Origin: RFSX01 sp964495785
GTDB lineage: Bacteria; Bacteroidota; Bacteroidia; Chitinophagales; Saprospiraceae
Direction: 5' to 3'
Assembly (NCBI GenBank): GCA_964495785.1
Contig: CAZBXL010000003.1
Location: 1 to 64,000, forward strand
Length of the DNA stretch: 64,000 nt
In this document: piece after piece, positions 53,420-61,988 of the stretch
Layout: every line of letters begins with the position of its first letter
How positions within the stretch are numbered: position 1 is the stretch's first letter
Program-made: the position numbers and the translations under genes
The notes under the pieces: generated by a model
Seen by the model: the letters and a program-made list of their open reading frames with translations, nothing else
What the model was told of the DNA's origin: nothing
Database searches by the model: none

Positions 53420-53791
53420 ATGAAAAAATTTATCCTAATTCCAGTCCTACTAATCTCATTCTTCAGTCTTACAATGGCAAATAATGATTCTGGTAATCCA
53501 ATCAAGTTGTTAAATTCTGAAATGATCTCAGTGTCAATTGATGATTCAGAAATTACGACTTTTGTGTCTGCAACGATGACACCAGACAACAACAACTTCG
53601 AATTCAAAACAAACAAAGAAATAAGATTTGTTCAGATATACGATGCTGATGGTCTTATATCATTTCAGTTGACTGTAGATTCTAAGAAAGTAAGAATAAA
53701 TAAAAATCTTTTTGATAAAGGTGATTACAAACTTGGGTTCAAAGTAGAAGGTGACGAGAAGCTACATTATGCAAATGTCAACCTGAACTAA
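53420..53791 (+). CDS. Small exported protein of unknown function
   Basis: 123 residues with a good signal peptide (KFILIPVLLISFFSLTMA). The mature 100 residues are beta-rich, with VSISIDDSEITTF-like strands, EIRFVQIYDADGLISFQL and GDYKLGFKVEGD, resembling one Ig-like or sorting-domain-like sandwich. There is no long N-terminal body, so it is not a standard T9SS substrate. Function unknown. Preceded by about 200 bases with no gene that I can see. Confidence 0.7.
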   Translation: MKKFILIPVLLISFFSLTMANNDSGNPIKLLNSEMISVSIDDSEITTFVSATMTPDNNNFEFKTNKEIRFVQIYDADGLISFQLTVDSKKVRINKNLFDKGDYKLGFKVEGDEKLHYANVNLN

Positions 53792-53824
53792 GAAATAGAA
53801 TATTTTAAAATTAAGGGTGTTAAG

Positions 53825-53857
53825 AAAAGTCTGGTGGGTTATCTACCAGACTTTTTT
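53825..53857 (+). terminator. Bidirectional terminator overlapping the 3' end of hemB
   Basis: AAAAGTCTGGT (53825-53835) pairs perfectly with ACCAGACTTTT (53845-53855), with T-runs on the plus side and A-runs on the other. The hemB stop codon lies in the loop (minus strand TAA at 53841-53839), so the same hairpin ends both convergent transcripts. Confidence 0.85.
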
Positions 53858-54837
53858 CTTTGTAATTGTAGATACTCTTTGGCAAAGTAAGTGATAATAA
53901 TATCAGCTCCTGCTCTCTTAATAGATAACAGAGTCTCGGGCATCACCACTTCATAATCTAACCATCCATTCTCACATGCGGCTATGAGCATAGCACATTC
54001 TCCACTCACATGATAAGCAGCTATAGGTAGAGAAAAGTTATCTTTTAATTGCCTTATGATATCAAGATAATGGATGGCAGGTTTGACCATGAGATAATCA
54101 GCGCCTTCTAAGATATCTAACTCTGCCTCCGTTATAGCAACTCTGCTGTTAGAGGGATTCATTTGATATGATTTTTTATGCTTAGGTATAGAGTCATCAT
54201 CTATAGGAGCAGAATCTAATGCATCTCGGAATGGTCCGTAGAAGCCGCTGGCATACTTAGCTGTATATGATAATATTCCAGTATTTATATACCCTGCATT
54301 ATCTAACCCTTCCCTTATGGCCGCGATGCGACCGTCCATCATATCTGAAGGGCCCAGAACATCAAAGCCCGCTTTAGCTTGAGCTATCGACATTTTAACG
54401 AGTACATCTAAAGTGCTGTCATTATCTATGACACCGTCATAGACGATCCCATCATGTCCATCAATAGAATAGGGGTCTAAAGCGACATCACTTATGAGTG
54501 TTATTTGGGGAAAGGTCTTTTTTATTTCTTTGGCAGCTTTTAGATAAAAGTTGTTTTTATCATAACTATACGTCCCAGTTTTATCTTTATTGGCATCTGA
54601 GATTTTTGGAAATAATATAAAACTATGTAGACCGTACTCAAGGCAGGATTTTATCTCTATAAGAATCTCATCCAACGATCGTCTATAAGCAACAGGTAGA
54701 GATTCTATGGCTTCCTTTATGCCACTCCCTTCTACTATGAATAGAGGCATGATAAAGTCATCAGCTGTTACTCTATTTTCTTGAGACAGTTTTCTTATAC
54801 TCTCTGTTCGTCTATTTCTTCTTGGTCTTATTAGCAT
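53839..54837 (-). CDS. hemB: Delta-aminolevulinic acid dehydratase (porphobilinogen synthase)
   Basis: 332 residues. Signature parts are RRNRRTESIRKL, ISDVALDPYSIDGHDGI, VLGPSDMMDGRIAAI and ADYLMVKPAIHYLDI (active-site Lys). The metal loop reads DVALDPYSIDGHDG, with Asp instead of the Cys triplet of zinc-dependent enzymes, so this is the magnesium-type ALAD. It joins two 5-aminolevulinates into porphobilinogen. Six bases after yidD on the same strand. A hairpin terminator overlaps its end. Confidence 0.96.
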   Translation of the reverse strand: MLIRPRRNRRTESIRKLSQENRVTADDFIMPLFIVEGSGIKEAIESLPVAYRRSLDEILIEIKSCLEYGLHSFILFPKISDANKDKTGTYSYDKNNFYLKAAKEIKKTFPQITLISDVALDPYSIDGHDGIVYDGVIDNDSTLDVLVKMSIAQAKAGFDVLGPSDMMDGRIAAIREGLDNAGYINTGILSYTAKYASGFYGPFRDALDSAPIDDDSIPKHKKSYQMNPSNSRVAITEAELDILEGADYLMVKPAIHYLDIIRQLKDNFSLPIAAYHVSGECAMLIAACENGWLDYEVVMPETLLSIKRAGADIIITYFAKEYLQLQRKKSGR

Positions 54838-54843
54838 AGCGTA

Positions 54844-55074
54844 TTACTTCTTTTTTGGTACAGGATCATAACCGAATGATGCCCACGGGTGACATCTTAA
54901 TATTCTCTTGATCCCAATGTATAATCCTTTTATAGTTCCCCACTCTTGTACAGCCTGTATCATGTAGTGTGAGCACGTTGGCTGATAGCGGCAGTTAGGC
55001 CCTAAGATAGGAGATATGATTTTTTGGTAAAACTTAACCGGTAATATAATTATATATGAAAGTGGGTTTTTCAG
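54844..55074 (-). CDS. yidD: Membrane protein insertion efficiency factor YidD, with a CTG start
   Basis: 76 residues, the normal YidD size. The chain holds KFYQKIISPILGPNCRYQPT, then CSHYMIQAVQEWGTIKG, IKRILRCHPW and GYDPVP, which are the classic YidD motifs including the paired cysteines. No ATG, GTG or TTG is in frame before KFYQ; the reading frame is open only from a TAA at about 55088. CTG at 55074-55072 gives KNPLSYIIILPVKFYQ, a normal YidD N terminus, and overlaps the upstream stop as CTGA. YidD helps YidC insert membrane proteins. Usually found near rnpA/yidC; here it sits between a DUF6702 gene and hemB. Confidence 0.85.
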   Translation of the reverse strand: MKNPLSYIIILPVKFYQKIISPILGPNCRYQPTCSHYMIQAVQEWGTIKGLYIGIKRILRCHPWASFGYDPVPKKK

Positions 55075-55574
55075 ATCTTGATACTTTTGTTATTGTTTTT
55101 TAAGTCCAGGATATGATAAGCCTTTCTTTTATTATCGATCATTACATTAATGATATTTCTTTGATCAGAGAATGATTCTGTAAGTATCGAATTAGAAATG
55201 TTAAGAGATTCAAAGTTTTCTTGATTCTCAATTTCTAAATAAATCCACATCCCTTGCAGATCTTTTTCGTCTATCTCTCTTCCGATGTAGTTTAAGTTTT
55301 TTTTCTCTTCATCTATAAGTACTAAAATATGCGATTGGGTATAATCATAGATTAATGAATCTGAGAGTATAGATTCTTTTTCTGTGAATAACTTAAGGTT
55401 TAAACCATCATCTTTTTCTTTGATTGTCGCTTCAAAATCATCAATAAACATAAACAACGAAAGTTGTACAGACTGCTGATCGGTATCATAATTAAGATCC
55501 AGTCTGCTCATATGAAACTCGTGCATCGACGAGACACTCATAAGCAGTAAGATGATATAGCTATACATAGGCAT
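55071..55574 (-). CDS. DUF6702 family protein
   Basis: 167 residues. A short hydrophobic N terminus (YSYIILLLMSVSSMHEF) looks like a signal or anchor. HEFHMSRLDLNYDTDQQSVQLSLFMF and FIDDFEATIKEK, the DUF6702 pattern, follow. Typical of small exported or periplasmic Bacteroidota proteins of unknown role. Its stop codon overlaps the likely CTG start of yidD by 4 bases, so it is the first gene of a coupled run with yidD and hemB. Confidence 0.82.
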   Translation of the reverse strand: MPMYSYIILLLMSVSSMHEFHMSRLDLNYDTDQQSVQLSLFMFIDDFEATIKEKDDGLNLKLFTEKESILSDSLIYDYTQSHILVLIDEEKKNLNYIGREIDEKDLQGMWIYLEIENQENFESLNISNSILTESFSDQRNIINVMIDNKRKAYHILDLKNNNKSIKI

Positions 55575-55583
55575 ATAAAGTAA

Positions 55584-55615
55584 AAATGGGTTACTCTATT
55601 AAGAATAACCCATTT
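55584..55615 (-). terminator. Intrinsic terminator, minus strand
   Basis: AAATGGGTTA (55584-55593) pairs with TAACCCATTT (55606-55615). On the minus strand it follows the stop of the SRPBCC gene and has a T-run at its 3' side, and it lies just before the DUF6702 gene, so it separates those transcripts. Confidence 0.75.
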
Positions 55616-55624
55616 AATTCAATT

Positions 55625-56644
55625 TTAGTTTTCTGCAATGTAGTAGGTTATTTTTGTTAACCATTTATTAGGATCTTTTTCTACGGTAGTATCCGTAACA
55701 TATTCCTCTACTATAGGGACATTAGTCAGTAGACCATAATCATTAAGATATTCGTCTATCGCGTAGTGTGCATCTGCTGATCCCTTGTAATCACCATAAT
55801 AATCGACTTGTACGGCTCTACTCGGAGGGAGTGTTACTAAAGTTGCTCCAGGAACAGCTGCTATTTCTTTGACAGGTATACTTACAGCCATATCAGTCAT
55901 GCCATTAGTTTCGTCCCATTTATAAAAGAGAGCTCCTTCTTTGCCGTCCATTTCTACACCGACGGCATTGACCTTACCGATCAGAGAAGGCAGTGTTCTT
56001 GCATAGAATTGCTGGACATTATCCATTTTTACTTCTTGTCTTATTGCCAGATAATTTTTTTCTGGAATTTCGACTTCATTAATTTTAAAGCCATTGTAGA
56101 CTTTTGTTTTTACTCTTTTTTCTACTACAGTTTTAAGATTAGTTAGACCTTCTTTGTAAGTTTTTTTAAGACCACCTTTCATGATAAGATTAAAAGGTCT
56201 GAAAATAAAATTGGTCTCAGCTCCGTCAAAGTCCCAAGTAACTTTGGTCTTATCTCCGTCTGGTTCGAAAGTCCAGTTACTGAATGATGTCCCATCAAAA
56301 CCATTAAATTCCAATGAGGTCTTTATACTCTTACCTGCATCAACGGCAACAATTTTTTGGGTGCCTTCTCCTATCTTATCATTACCCTTCCATGACCAAT
56401 AAGCTCCAACACCAGAACTTTTGTCACTGTAAGTGTTGATCGCGTTAGGGTCCAGCTTACTCCATGGAGACCAGTTAGGCCATTGCTTAAAATCAATGAC
56501 TTGATTGTATATCATATTAGCAGGAGCATCTATTGTCATAGACTCTTCTAAAGTCATTTTCTTAGGAGAAAAGAACATCAATGCTATAACTAAAACCAGT
56601 ATAAAGATCAGTATACCTATGAGTACTTTTAAAAATTTATTCAT
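55625..56644 (-). CDS. SRPBCC and GyrI-like effector-binding domain protein
   Basis: 339 residues. One membrane helix near the N terminus (about 5-25, VLIGILIFILVLVIALMFF) anchors it. An SRPBCC/polyketide-cyclase fold follows (about 35-180: MTIDAPANMIYNQVIDFKQWPNW and TKVTWDFDGAE), then a GyrI-like/AraC effector-binding domain (about 190-339: VEIPEKNYLAIRQEV, PSRAVQVDYYGDYKGS, WLTKITYYIAEN). Both domains bind small hydrophobic molecules. It may act as a ligand sensor facing the periplasm, but the partner is not known. Ten bases after hemJ. Confidence 0.85.
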   Translation of the reverse strand: MNKFLKVLIGILIFILVLVIALMFFSPKKMTLEESMTIDAPANMIYNQVIDFKQWPNWSPWSKLDPNAINTYSDKSSGVGAYWSWKGNDKIGEGTQKIVAVDAGKSIKTSLEFNGFDGTSFSNWTFEPDGDKTKVTWDFDGAETNFIFRPFNLIMKGGLKKTYKEGLTNLKTVVEKRVKTKVYNGFKINEVEIPEKNYLAIRQEVKMDNVQQFYARTLPSLIGKVNAVGVEMDGKEGALFYKWDETNGMTDMAVSIPVKEIAAVPGATLVTLPPSRAVQVDYYGDYKGSADAHYAIDEYLNDYGLLTNVPIVEEYVTDTTVEKDPNKWLTKITYYIAEN

Positions 56645-56654
56645 CGTAAAAGTT

Positions 56655-57197
56655 TTACTTTTTAAGTCTTATTGATTTATAGATTTTCATAAATATCAAC
56701 AAGACAATTCCAAAAATCAATATGCCTGCAAATGTATATCCAATATTCAGCATATTTTTAAAAATAGCTAATAAAACAATGAGTAATAAGAAGAGTGTAG
56801 GCACTTCATTATATAGCCTGAATGCTTCAGAACTCATGACCTTTTTTCCCTGCTTCAGTTTCCTAATGATAGCACCACTGTATTCACTGTAAGCTGTAAG
56901 TATGAACACGACCATGATTTTAGTATGTAACCACTTTGCTTCCTTGAGCCATTCTGCTCCATTATTATACATTAATGCTATACCAAATATCCAAGTCAGA
57001 ATCATAGCAGGACGGCATATGATCTTGAATAGTCTTGACTCCATCGTATGATATTGTTTGATAAGAATGTCTCTTTCTGGAGCATCCTTTTCTTGCGCTT
57101 CAGTATGATAGACGAATAGTCTTACGAGATAGAATAGGGCAGCAAACCATGCTACCATAGATACGATATGTAAGCTCTTAAGTAGTAAATATGTCAT
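56655..57197 (-). CDS. hemJ: Protoporphyrinogen oxidase HemJ-like membrane protein
   Basis: 180 residues with about four or five membrane helices. LLLKSLHIVSMVAWFAALFYLVRLFVYH has the conserved His of TM1 that binds heme in HemJ (seen as LHIVSMVAWF and LVRLFVYHTE); ICRPAMILTWIFGIALM and WLHTKIMVVF follow in order. HemJ oxidises protoporphyrinogen IX to protoporphyrin IX in many bacteria that lack HemG/HemY. Its placement not far from hemB on the same strand supports a heme role. Next gene downstream is the SRPBCC protein. Confidence 0.88.
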   Translation of the reverse strand: MTYLLLKSLHIVSMVAWFAALFYLVRLFVYHTEAQEKDAPERDILIKQYHTMESRLFKIICRPAMILTWIFGIALMYNNGAEWLKEAKWLHTKIMVVFILTAYSEYSGAIIRKLKQGKKVMSSEAFRLYNEVPTLFLLLIVLLAIFKNMLNIGYTFAGILIFGIVLLIFMKIYKSIRLKK

Positions 57198-57265
57198 GAT
57201 GCTAAGTTAACCGTATTTGTAGATATAACTTAATAATATGCAATCGTGCATAGACGATAATTATA

Positions 57266-57958
57266 TTATGATCCCATTCTAAGCCAACCTACGAGATTAG
57301 CGGCTTTAATATTCCATGTACCATCTTGGTTGATGAGTTCGTAGCGTCCTCGGCTCGGATTATTATATCCTCCATTTTGTTGTATAAATTCAATGGACGA
57401 ATTATTGACTTTGGTTATGATGAAGAGATGGCCAAACTGATTACCTGCACTCGGCCCTATAACACACAGATCATCGACTTTTGGTTTTTCTAAGCCTCTA
57501 TTTCTATATTGAAACATCCCTCGTGCTTTATTATAACCTCCTGATGATAATGATGTATCAAAGAAGTCTTTAGCGTGACCATAACTGTCAGCCATTTTGT
57601 GATTATAGGCTTGGTAGTAGAATCTTTTTGCAAATTCTACACATTGATATTTTAGGCCTAAATTATATCCGTCATCGGTAACGTTACGGCCATATACATT
57701 GCCAGCACTTCCATTATAGAAGACTTTGACACCTTTATAATTATCTACCACCTGACCAGCTTTGGCATTACTTGTGTTGCTCCTCTTTCTACTACTGGAA
57801 CTACTGGCTGCTATCTCATTTTTATCTTTACTAAAGATATTTTTGAGAGAACTCATATCAGGAAGATCAGGTAATTTCCCTCCTCCGAATAGAATGTATC
57901 CTATTCCTCCAAAGATAAGAATGGTCACAAGTAGAGCCTTGAATTTCGTGCTGTTCAT
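57266..57958 (-). CDS. CHAP-domain cell-wall amidase/peptidase with membrane anchor
   Basis: 230 residues. One N-terminal membrane helix (FKALLVTILIFGGIGYILFGGG) and a Ser-rich linker (AASSSSSRKRSN) lead to a CHAP domain (about 80-225) with the nucleophile in LKYQCVEFAKRFYYQA and the His in GHLFIITKVNNSS. Such enzymes cleave peptidoglycan peptides or act as amidases. It faces the periplasm. Next to a lytic transglycosylase on the same strand, so both may take part in cell-wall turnover. Confidence 0.87.
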   Translation of the reverse strand: MNSTKFKALLVTILIFGGIGYILFGGGKLPDLPDMSSLKNIFSKDKNEIAASSSSSRKRSNTSNAKAGQVVDNYKGVKVFYNGSAGNVYGRNVTDDGYNLGLKYQCVEFAKRFYYQAYNHKMADSYGHAKDFFDTSLSSGGYNKARGMFQYRNRGLEKPKVDDLCVIGPSAGNQFGHLFIITKVNNSSIEFIQQNGGYNNPSRGRYELINQDGTWNIKAANLVGWLRMGS

Positions 57959-58099
57959 TTGATTACAAAAGCTAATGTTACTGAGCTATAAAAAATAGTA
58001 AATGACATATTGGTGCCTGACTCTGTTAAGAATTTTGAGATTGTGAAATATATTAAACTAAGCCACACTACGAGGAAGTAATATCTCTTAAACTTATTA

Positions 58100-59011
58100 T
58101 CAATTAGTTCTCCTCGGAATCTTAATCTTATACTTGTTATTGATAACGGTTAATTTATTGTCTCGTAACCATGGGTTGTACACTTTGAGTAGTCGATAAG
58201 TTATACCGTGATTCTTTGCAAACTTGCTCCAGCTAGGGACCGACTTCTCTATAAGTACATCATAGGTATTCCACATAGGATATTTTTCATCATCATTTAT
58301 GAAGTACCCATATTTTTCTGGTTCTGACATAATCTCCTTAAAAGCTATAAGTCTAAAGAGGTATCTACTTGTCTCAGAATTGAGGTTGAGATCATAAAAA
58401 TTCTCCTCTCCTTGGTCACGGAGTGTTCTGCTAAAGTTCGTAGGCCCTACATTGTAGGCCGCTGCTGCATTGGTCCATGAGCCAAAGCGATTATATAATT
58501 GTTTGATGTATTTACATGCAGCTATTGTTGCTTTTTCTGCATGATATCGCTCATCCACTTCGTCATTGATCTCTAAGCCCATTTCTTTGCCAGCTAGTTT
58601 TCTGAATTGCCAAAAACCTTTCGCATTGGCAGAAGAAGAAACATTTCTCAGATTACTTTCTGCTACAGCCAAGTATTTAAAGTCTTGAGGAATACCATGC
58701 TCAGCTAAGACTCTTTCCATCATAGGGAAATATCTCTGAGCTGTCTTTAGATTAAGCAAAGTAGAGGATTGCCAGTAAGCATTGACGGACAACTCTCTAT
58801 CCAGCCTTTCTTTGACATCAAAATTGTCGGGTAATCGCTCACCCGCAAAATTGTAATCCTTATTCATATCTACAGCCTGGATAACCTGGGGTAGATTGCC
58901 AGCAATATTCTCCTCGTCTTCAGTATTGGCATTAAGGTACTGTGTAGACATAGAGATTCCTACGATGACACCTATTGTCAAACCAATCAAAAATTTTAAA
59001 TCTATCCTCAT
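58100..59011 (-). CDS. Lytic transglycosylase (SLT domain)
   Basis: 303 residues with a hydrophobic N terminus (FLIGLTIGVIVGISMSTQYL) as signal or anchor. The SLT domain covers about 90-230, with FKYLAVAESNLRN (catalytic Glu), ANAKGFWQFRKLAGKEMGL and WTNAAAAYNVGPTNF. The end (VYNPWLRDNKLTV, KIKIP) resembles a LysM-like binding segment. It cleaves glycan strands of peptidoglycan with formation of the 1,6-anhydro product. Same strand as the CHAP gene. Confidence 0.9.
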   Translation of the reverse strand: MRIDLKFLIGLTIGVIVGISMSTQYLNANTEDEENIAGNLPQVIQAVDMNKDYNFAGERLPDNFDVKERLDRELSVNAYWQSSTLLNLKTAQRYFPMMERVLAEHGIPQDFKYLAVAESNLRNVSSSANAKGFWQFRKLAGKEMGLEINDEVDERYHAEKATIAACKYIKQLYNRFGSWTNAAAAYNVGPTNFSRTLRDQGEENFYDLNLNSETSRYLFRLIAFKEIMSEPEKYGYFINDDEKYPMWNTYDVLIEKSVPSWSKFAKNHGITYRLLKVYNPWLRDNKLTVINNKYKIKIPRRTN

Positions 59012-59212
59012 TATTTATTTTTCAGAACGCAAAGATAGACATATGTATTTTTATAATATTTCATTCTTAATTAAAGTTTTGTTATACCAATTTCGGGAAC
59101 TTTGTTTTTTAAACACAGGAACAAGAGGATTCATTTTCGTACCGACATACAGGGATATGACTCTTTTATCTAAAGACGCCAATAACTTAAGCTCCACTTC
59201 CTATTAATTAAT

Positions 59213-59293
59213 AGATCTTTCACTACGTTCAAGATGAAAAAAGAGAAACGGAACCAACACTAATTTTTTCATGTCGACCAGAGGGAGGCATCT
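59213..59293. repeat. REP-like inverted pair of 25-base elements
   Basis: Element A on the minus strand (59237-59213, core CTTGAACGTAGTGAAAGATC) and element B on the plus strand (59269-59293, core TGTCGACCAGAGGGAGGCAT) are both 25 bases, begin TCAT, end ATCT and are identical at 16 positions. They face each other across 31 bases and can pair at their ends. Sequences of this kind recur between genes in many bacteria. The whole intergenic stretch 59012-59374 (363 bases) holds no gene; apart from this it is AT-rich. Confidence 0.55.
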
Positions 59294-59374
59294 ATTTAAA
59301 AAAATAAAATTCTTTAGATAATCAATCTCACTCATGATAGACCATACTCTGCGTCCAAGAAGAAAAAGAGAAAG

Positions 59375-59680
59375 CTACTCCTTAATAAAAAACTGACCAT
59401 TCAATTCATTCCATTTCGGATTCATTTCTGCTATAAGTTTCTCTTTTTTGGCTCGAGACCATTTCTTAATTTCTTTCTCCCTGGCAATTGCGTTGTTGAC
59501 ATATTTGTATATCTCGTAGTAAATTAACTTATGACAAAAGTATCTTCCAGCAAAAGTCTTTTTATTGCCCCTATTATCATAATGTTGTTGGAGTCTCTGA
59601 GTTAAGTCGCTTGTAAATCCAATGTACAACACTGTCTTTTTTGGATTAGTCAATATGTAGACGTAAAATGTATAGTCCAT
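59375..59680 (-). CDS. Small GIY-YIG nuclease-like protein
   Basis: 101 residues, one GIY-YIG domain. The motif appears as FYVYILTN (the GIY part, variant YVY) and LYIGFTSDLTQRLQQHY (YIG, with the catalytic Arg), then AIAREKEIKKWSRAKKEKLI (the metal-binding Glu and a Lys-rich end). Stand-alone copies of this type are common in Bacteroidota and often sit beside short repeats. Here a REP-like inverted pair lies 82 bases away, so it may be linked to mobility of that repeat. Cytoplasmic. Confidence 0.85.
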   Translation of the reverse strand: MDYTFYVYILTNPKKTVLYIGFTSDLTQRLQQHYDNRGNKKTFAGRYFCHKLIYYEIYKYVNNAIAREKEIKKWSRAKKEKLIAEMNPKWNELNGQFFIKE

Positions 59681-59781
59681 GACTACTCGGAGTTTTTAGA
59701 TATTATTATAAAACATAGTTTGACGCGAGAATCAACCGTATATCTTTTCTAAGATATCTTCAAAATAATAAATCCATACCA

Positions 59782-61911
59782 TCACACTTGCTTTATAGAC
59801 AACGACACTCTTTTTTTCTCCTTATCTACATTAAGGACTTTCACCTTCACTTCTTGATTGGCAGATAGTATTTCTGCTGGGTCATTAATGAATCTATTGG
59901 TGATCTCAGAGATGTGTACGAGGCCAGATTCTTTGATGCCAATATCTACGAAGGCGCCAAACTTTGTTACATTGTTGACGATGCCGGGAAGTATCATACC
60001 TGCTGACACGTCATCTATAGTATTGATGTGATCAGAGAATTGTATAGGTCGAGCAGCACCTCGCGGATCAAGGCCCGGCTTGTCCAGTTCTTTCATGATA
60101 TCTATGAGTGTAGGTCTCCCACAGTCAGCACTGATATACTTGTTTAAGTTGATGGACTGTCTTATGTCTTTGCTGTTGATAAGTGTAGCGACGTCGCAGT
60201 TTTGGTCTTTAGCCATTGCTTCTACGATGTTGTATCTCTCTGGGTGGACACCCGTGTTATCAAGTGGATGCTTGCCACCTACGACTCTAAGAAAACCAGC
60301 TGACTGTTCATAAGATTTTTTGCCCATACGAGGGACTTTAAGCAATGTCTTGATATTATTGTAAGTGCCATTGTTTGATCTGTAGTCGATGATGTTTTTA
60401 GCGAGTACAGGGCCTAAGCCTGAAAGGTGTGTTAGAATGTGCTGGCTTGCCGTATTGATGTTGATGCCTACCGCATGTACACAATCAGTTACGGTCTCAT
60501 TAAGTTTTTCTTTAAGTAGATTCTGATCTACATCATGTTGGTATTGACCTACACCTATTGACTTAGCATCTATCTTAACGAGTTCTGCGAGTGGATCCAT
60601 CAGTCTTCTACCTATGGAGACAGCGCCTCTTACAGTGATGTCTTTGTCAGGAAATTCTTCTCTGGCAATCTCTGATGCTGAATATATTGATGCACCGTTT
60701 TCGTTGACAAAATAGATATCAATAAGATGATCGAATTTTATGTTTTTTATAAATCTTACCGTCTCTTTTCCTGCTGTGCCATTACCTATCGCGATGGCTT
60801 GGATGTTGTGATGATGAACTAAGTGTTGGATAGAAGCACTGGCTTCATCAATATTACTTTGAGGTGGGTGAGGATAGATTGCTGTATCATGATGTAGCAT
60901 TCCTGTCTCATCTAAGACTGCGACCTTACATCCTGTTCTGAATCCTGGGTCAAGGGCAAGAATTCTTTTTGGTCCGAGTGGTGCAGACAGTAATAAGTCC
61001 CTGAGGTTCTTTGAGAATACATTGATGGCTTCGGTATCCGCTTTTTGCTTTGCGGCTTTTCTCGCTTCATTTTCTATTGATGGTAGAAGTAATCGTTTAA
61101 GTGCATCTTCTATTGAGGTAATGATATAGGGATAAGCAGGACTCTGAGGATTAGAGATCATGAGCCTATTGATACGTCGTGCTGCTTGTTCTTCATCAAT
61201 GATGACTTTAACACGTAATAGTTTTTCTGTCTCACCTCGGAATAAAGCGAGTAGTCTATGTGACGGGATCTTATTCAACTTTTCTTCATAGTCGAAGTAC
61301 ATTTCATATTTAGTAGCCTCATCTTTTTTGCTCTTGATGACTTTGGATTGTATAAATGCTTCTTTATTAAATGCTACTCTTATCAGTTCTCTACATTTTT
61401 CATTTTCATTGACCCATTCTGATATGATATGTTGAGCCCCTTGGAAGGCGGCATTGATATCGGGTACTTTTTTATTGACATATTTTTGAGCTATCGGAAT
61501 GAGGTCATTCATTTTTTGTTGGGTGATATATTCTGCAAGGGGTTCTAATCCATTTTCTCTTGCGACTGTAGCTTTGGTTTTAATCTTCTTTTTGTAGGGT
61601 AGATATATATCTTCTAAGAGAACTGGATCCCAACAGTTTTCTATCTTGGATTTCAACTTGTCTGTAAGAGCACCTTGCTCTTTAATTTTACCCAGAATAA
61701 GTTCTTTCCTTTCTATGAGTCCTTTTAGTTTTTTATTTTCTTTTTCTATATCCCTGATAGCCACCTCATCCAATGATCCAGTGGCTTCCTTCCTATATCT
61801 CGCAATAAAAGGTACCGTACTTCCGTCTGCGAGTAAGCTAATAGTGTTTCTAACCTTTTCTTTTGATAAGCCAAGATTCTGAGTTATCAGATTTATAATA
61901 ATACTGTTCAT
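59782..61911 (-). CDS. tex: Tex-family transcription accessory/RNA-binding protein
   Basis: 709 residues, the normal Tex size. The N-terminal helical domain contains RKEATGSLDEVAIRDIE, the YqgF-like domain ILALDPGFRTGCKVAVLD and IAIGNGTAGKET, the helix-hairpin-helix part HLSGLGPVLAKNIIDYRS, and the C-terminal S1 domain GIVNNVTKFGAFVDIGIKES ending LNVDKEKKRVSLSIK. Tex binds nucleic acids in a sequence-independent manner and affects transcription and toxin expression in some bacteria. Divergent from the dehydrogenase gene with 77 bases between. Confidence 0.95.
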   Translation of the reverse strand: MNSIIINLITQNLGLSKEKVRNTISLLADGSTVPFIARYRKEATGSLDEVAIRDIEKENKKLKGLIERKELILGKIKEQGALTDKLKSKIENCWDPVLLEDIYLPYKKKIKTKATVARENGLEPLAEYITQQKMNDLIPIAQKYVNKKVPDINAAFQGAQHIISEWVNENEKCRELIRVAFNKEAFIQSKVIKSKKDEATKYEMYFDYEEKLNKIPSHRLLALFRGETEKLLRVKVIIDEEQAARRINRLMISNPQSPAYPYIITSIEDALKRLLLPSIENEARKAAKQKADTEAINVFSKNLRDLLLSAPLGPKRILALDPGFRTGCKVAVLDETGMLHHDTAIYPHPPQSNIDEASASIQHLVHHHNIQAIAIGNGTAGKETVRFIKNIKFDHLIDIYFVNENGASIYSASEIAREEFPDKDITVRGAVSIGRRLMDPLAELVKIDAKSIGVGQYQHDVDQNLLKEKLNETVTDCVHAVGININTASQHILTHLSGLGPVLAKNIIDYRSNNGTYNNIKTLLKVPRMGKKSYEQSAGFLRVVGGKHPLDNTGVHPERYNIVEAMAKDQNCDVATLINSKDIRQSINLNKYISADCGRPTLIDIMKELDKPGLDPRGAARPIQFSDHINTIDDVSAGMILPGIVNNVTKFGAFVDIGIKESGLVHISEITNRFINDPAEILSANQEVKVKVLNVDKEKKRVSLSIKQV

Positions 61912-61988
61912 GCCGATTGTGATGCTTTAATTTTGATTGTTTCTATATTTATTATTCATTAGATACTAAGTCATACATAAAATATAAT

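Noticed and set aside
58896..59207. 103-residue plus-strand frame over the 5' end of the lytic transglycosylase
   Set aside because: It lies mostly antisense to the transglycosylase start and its upstream spacer, and has no recognisable domain.
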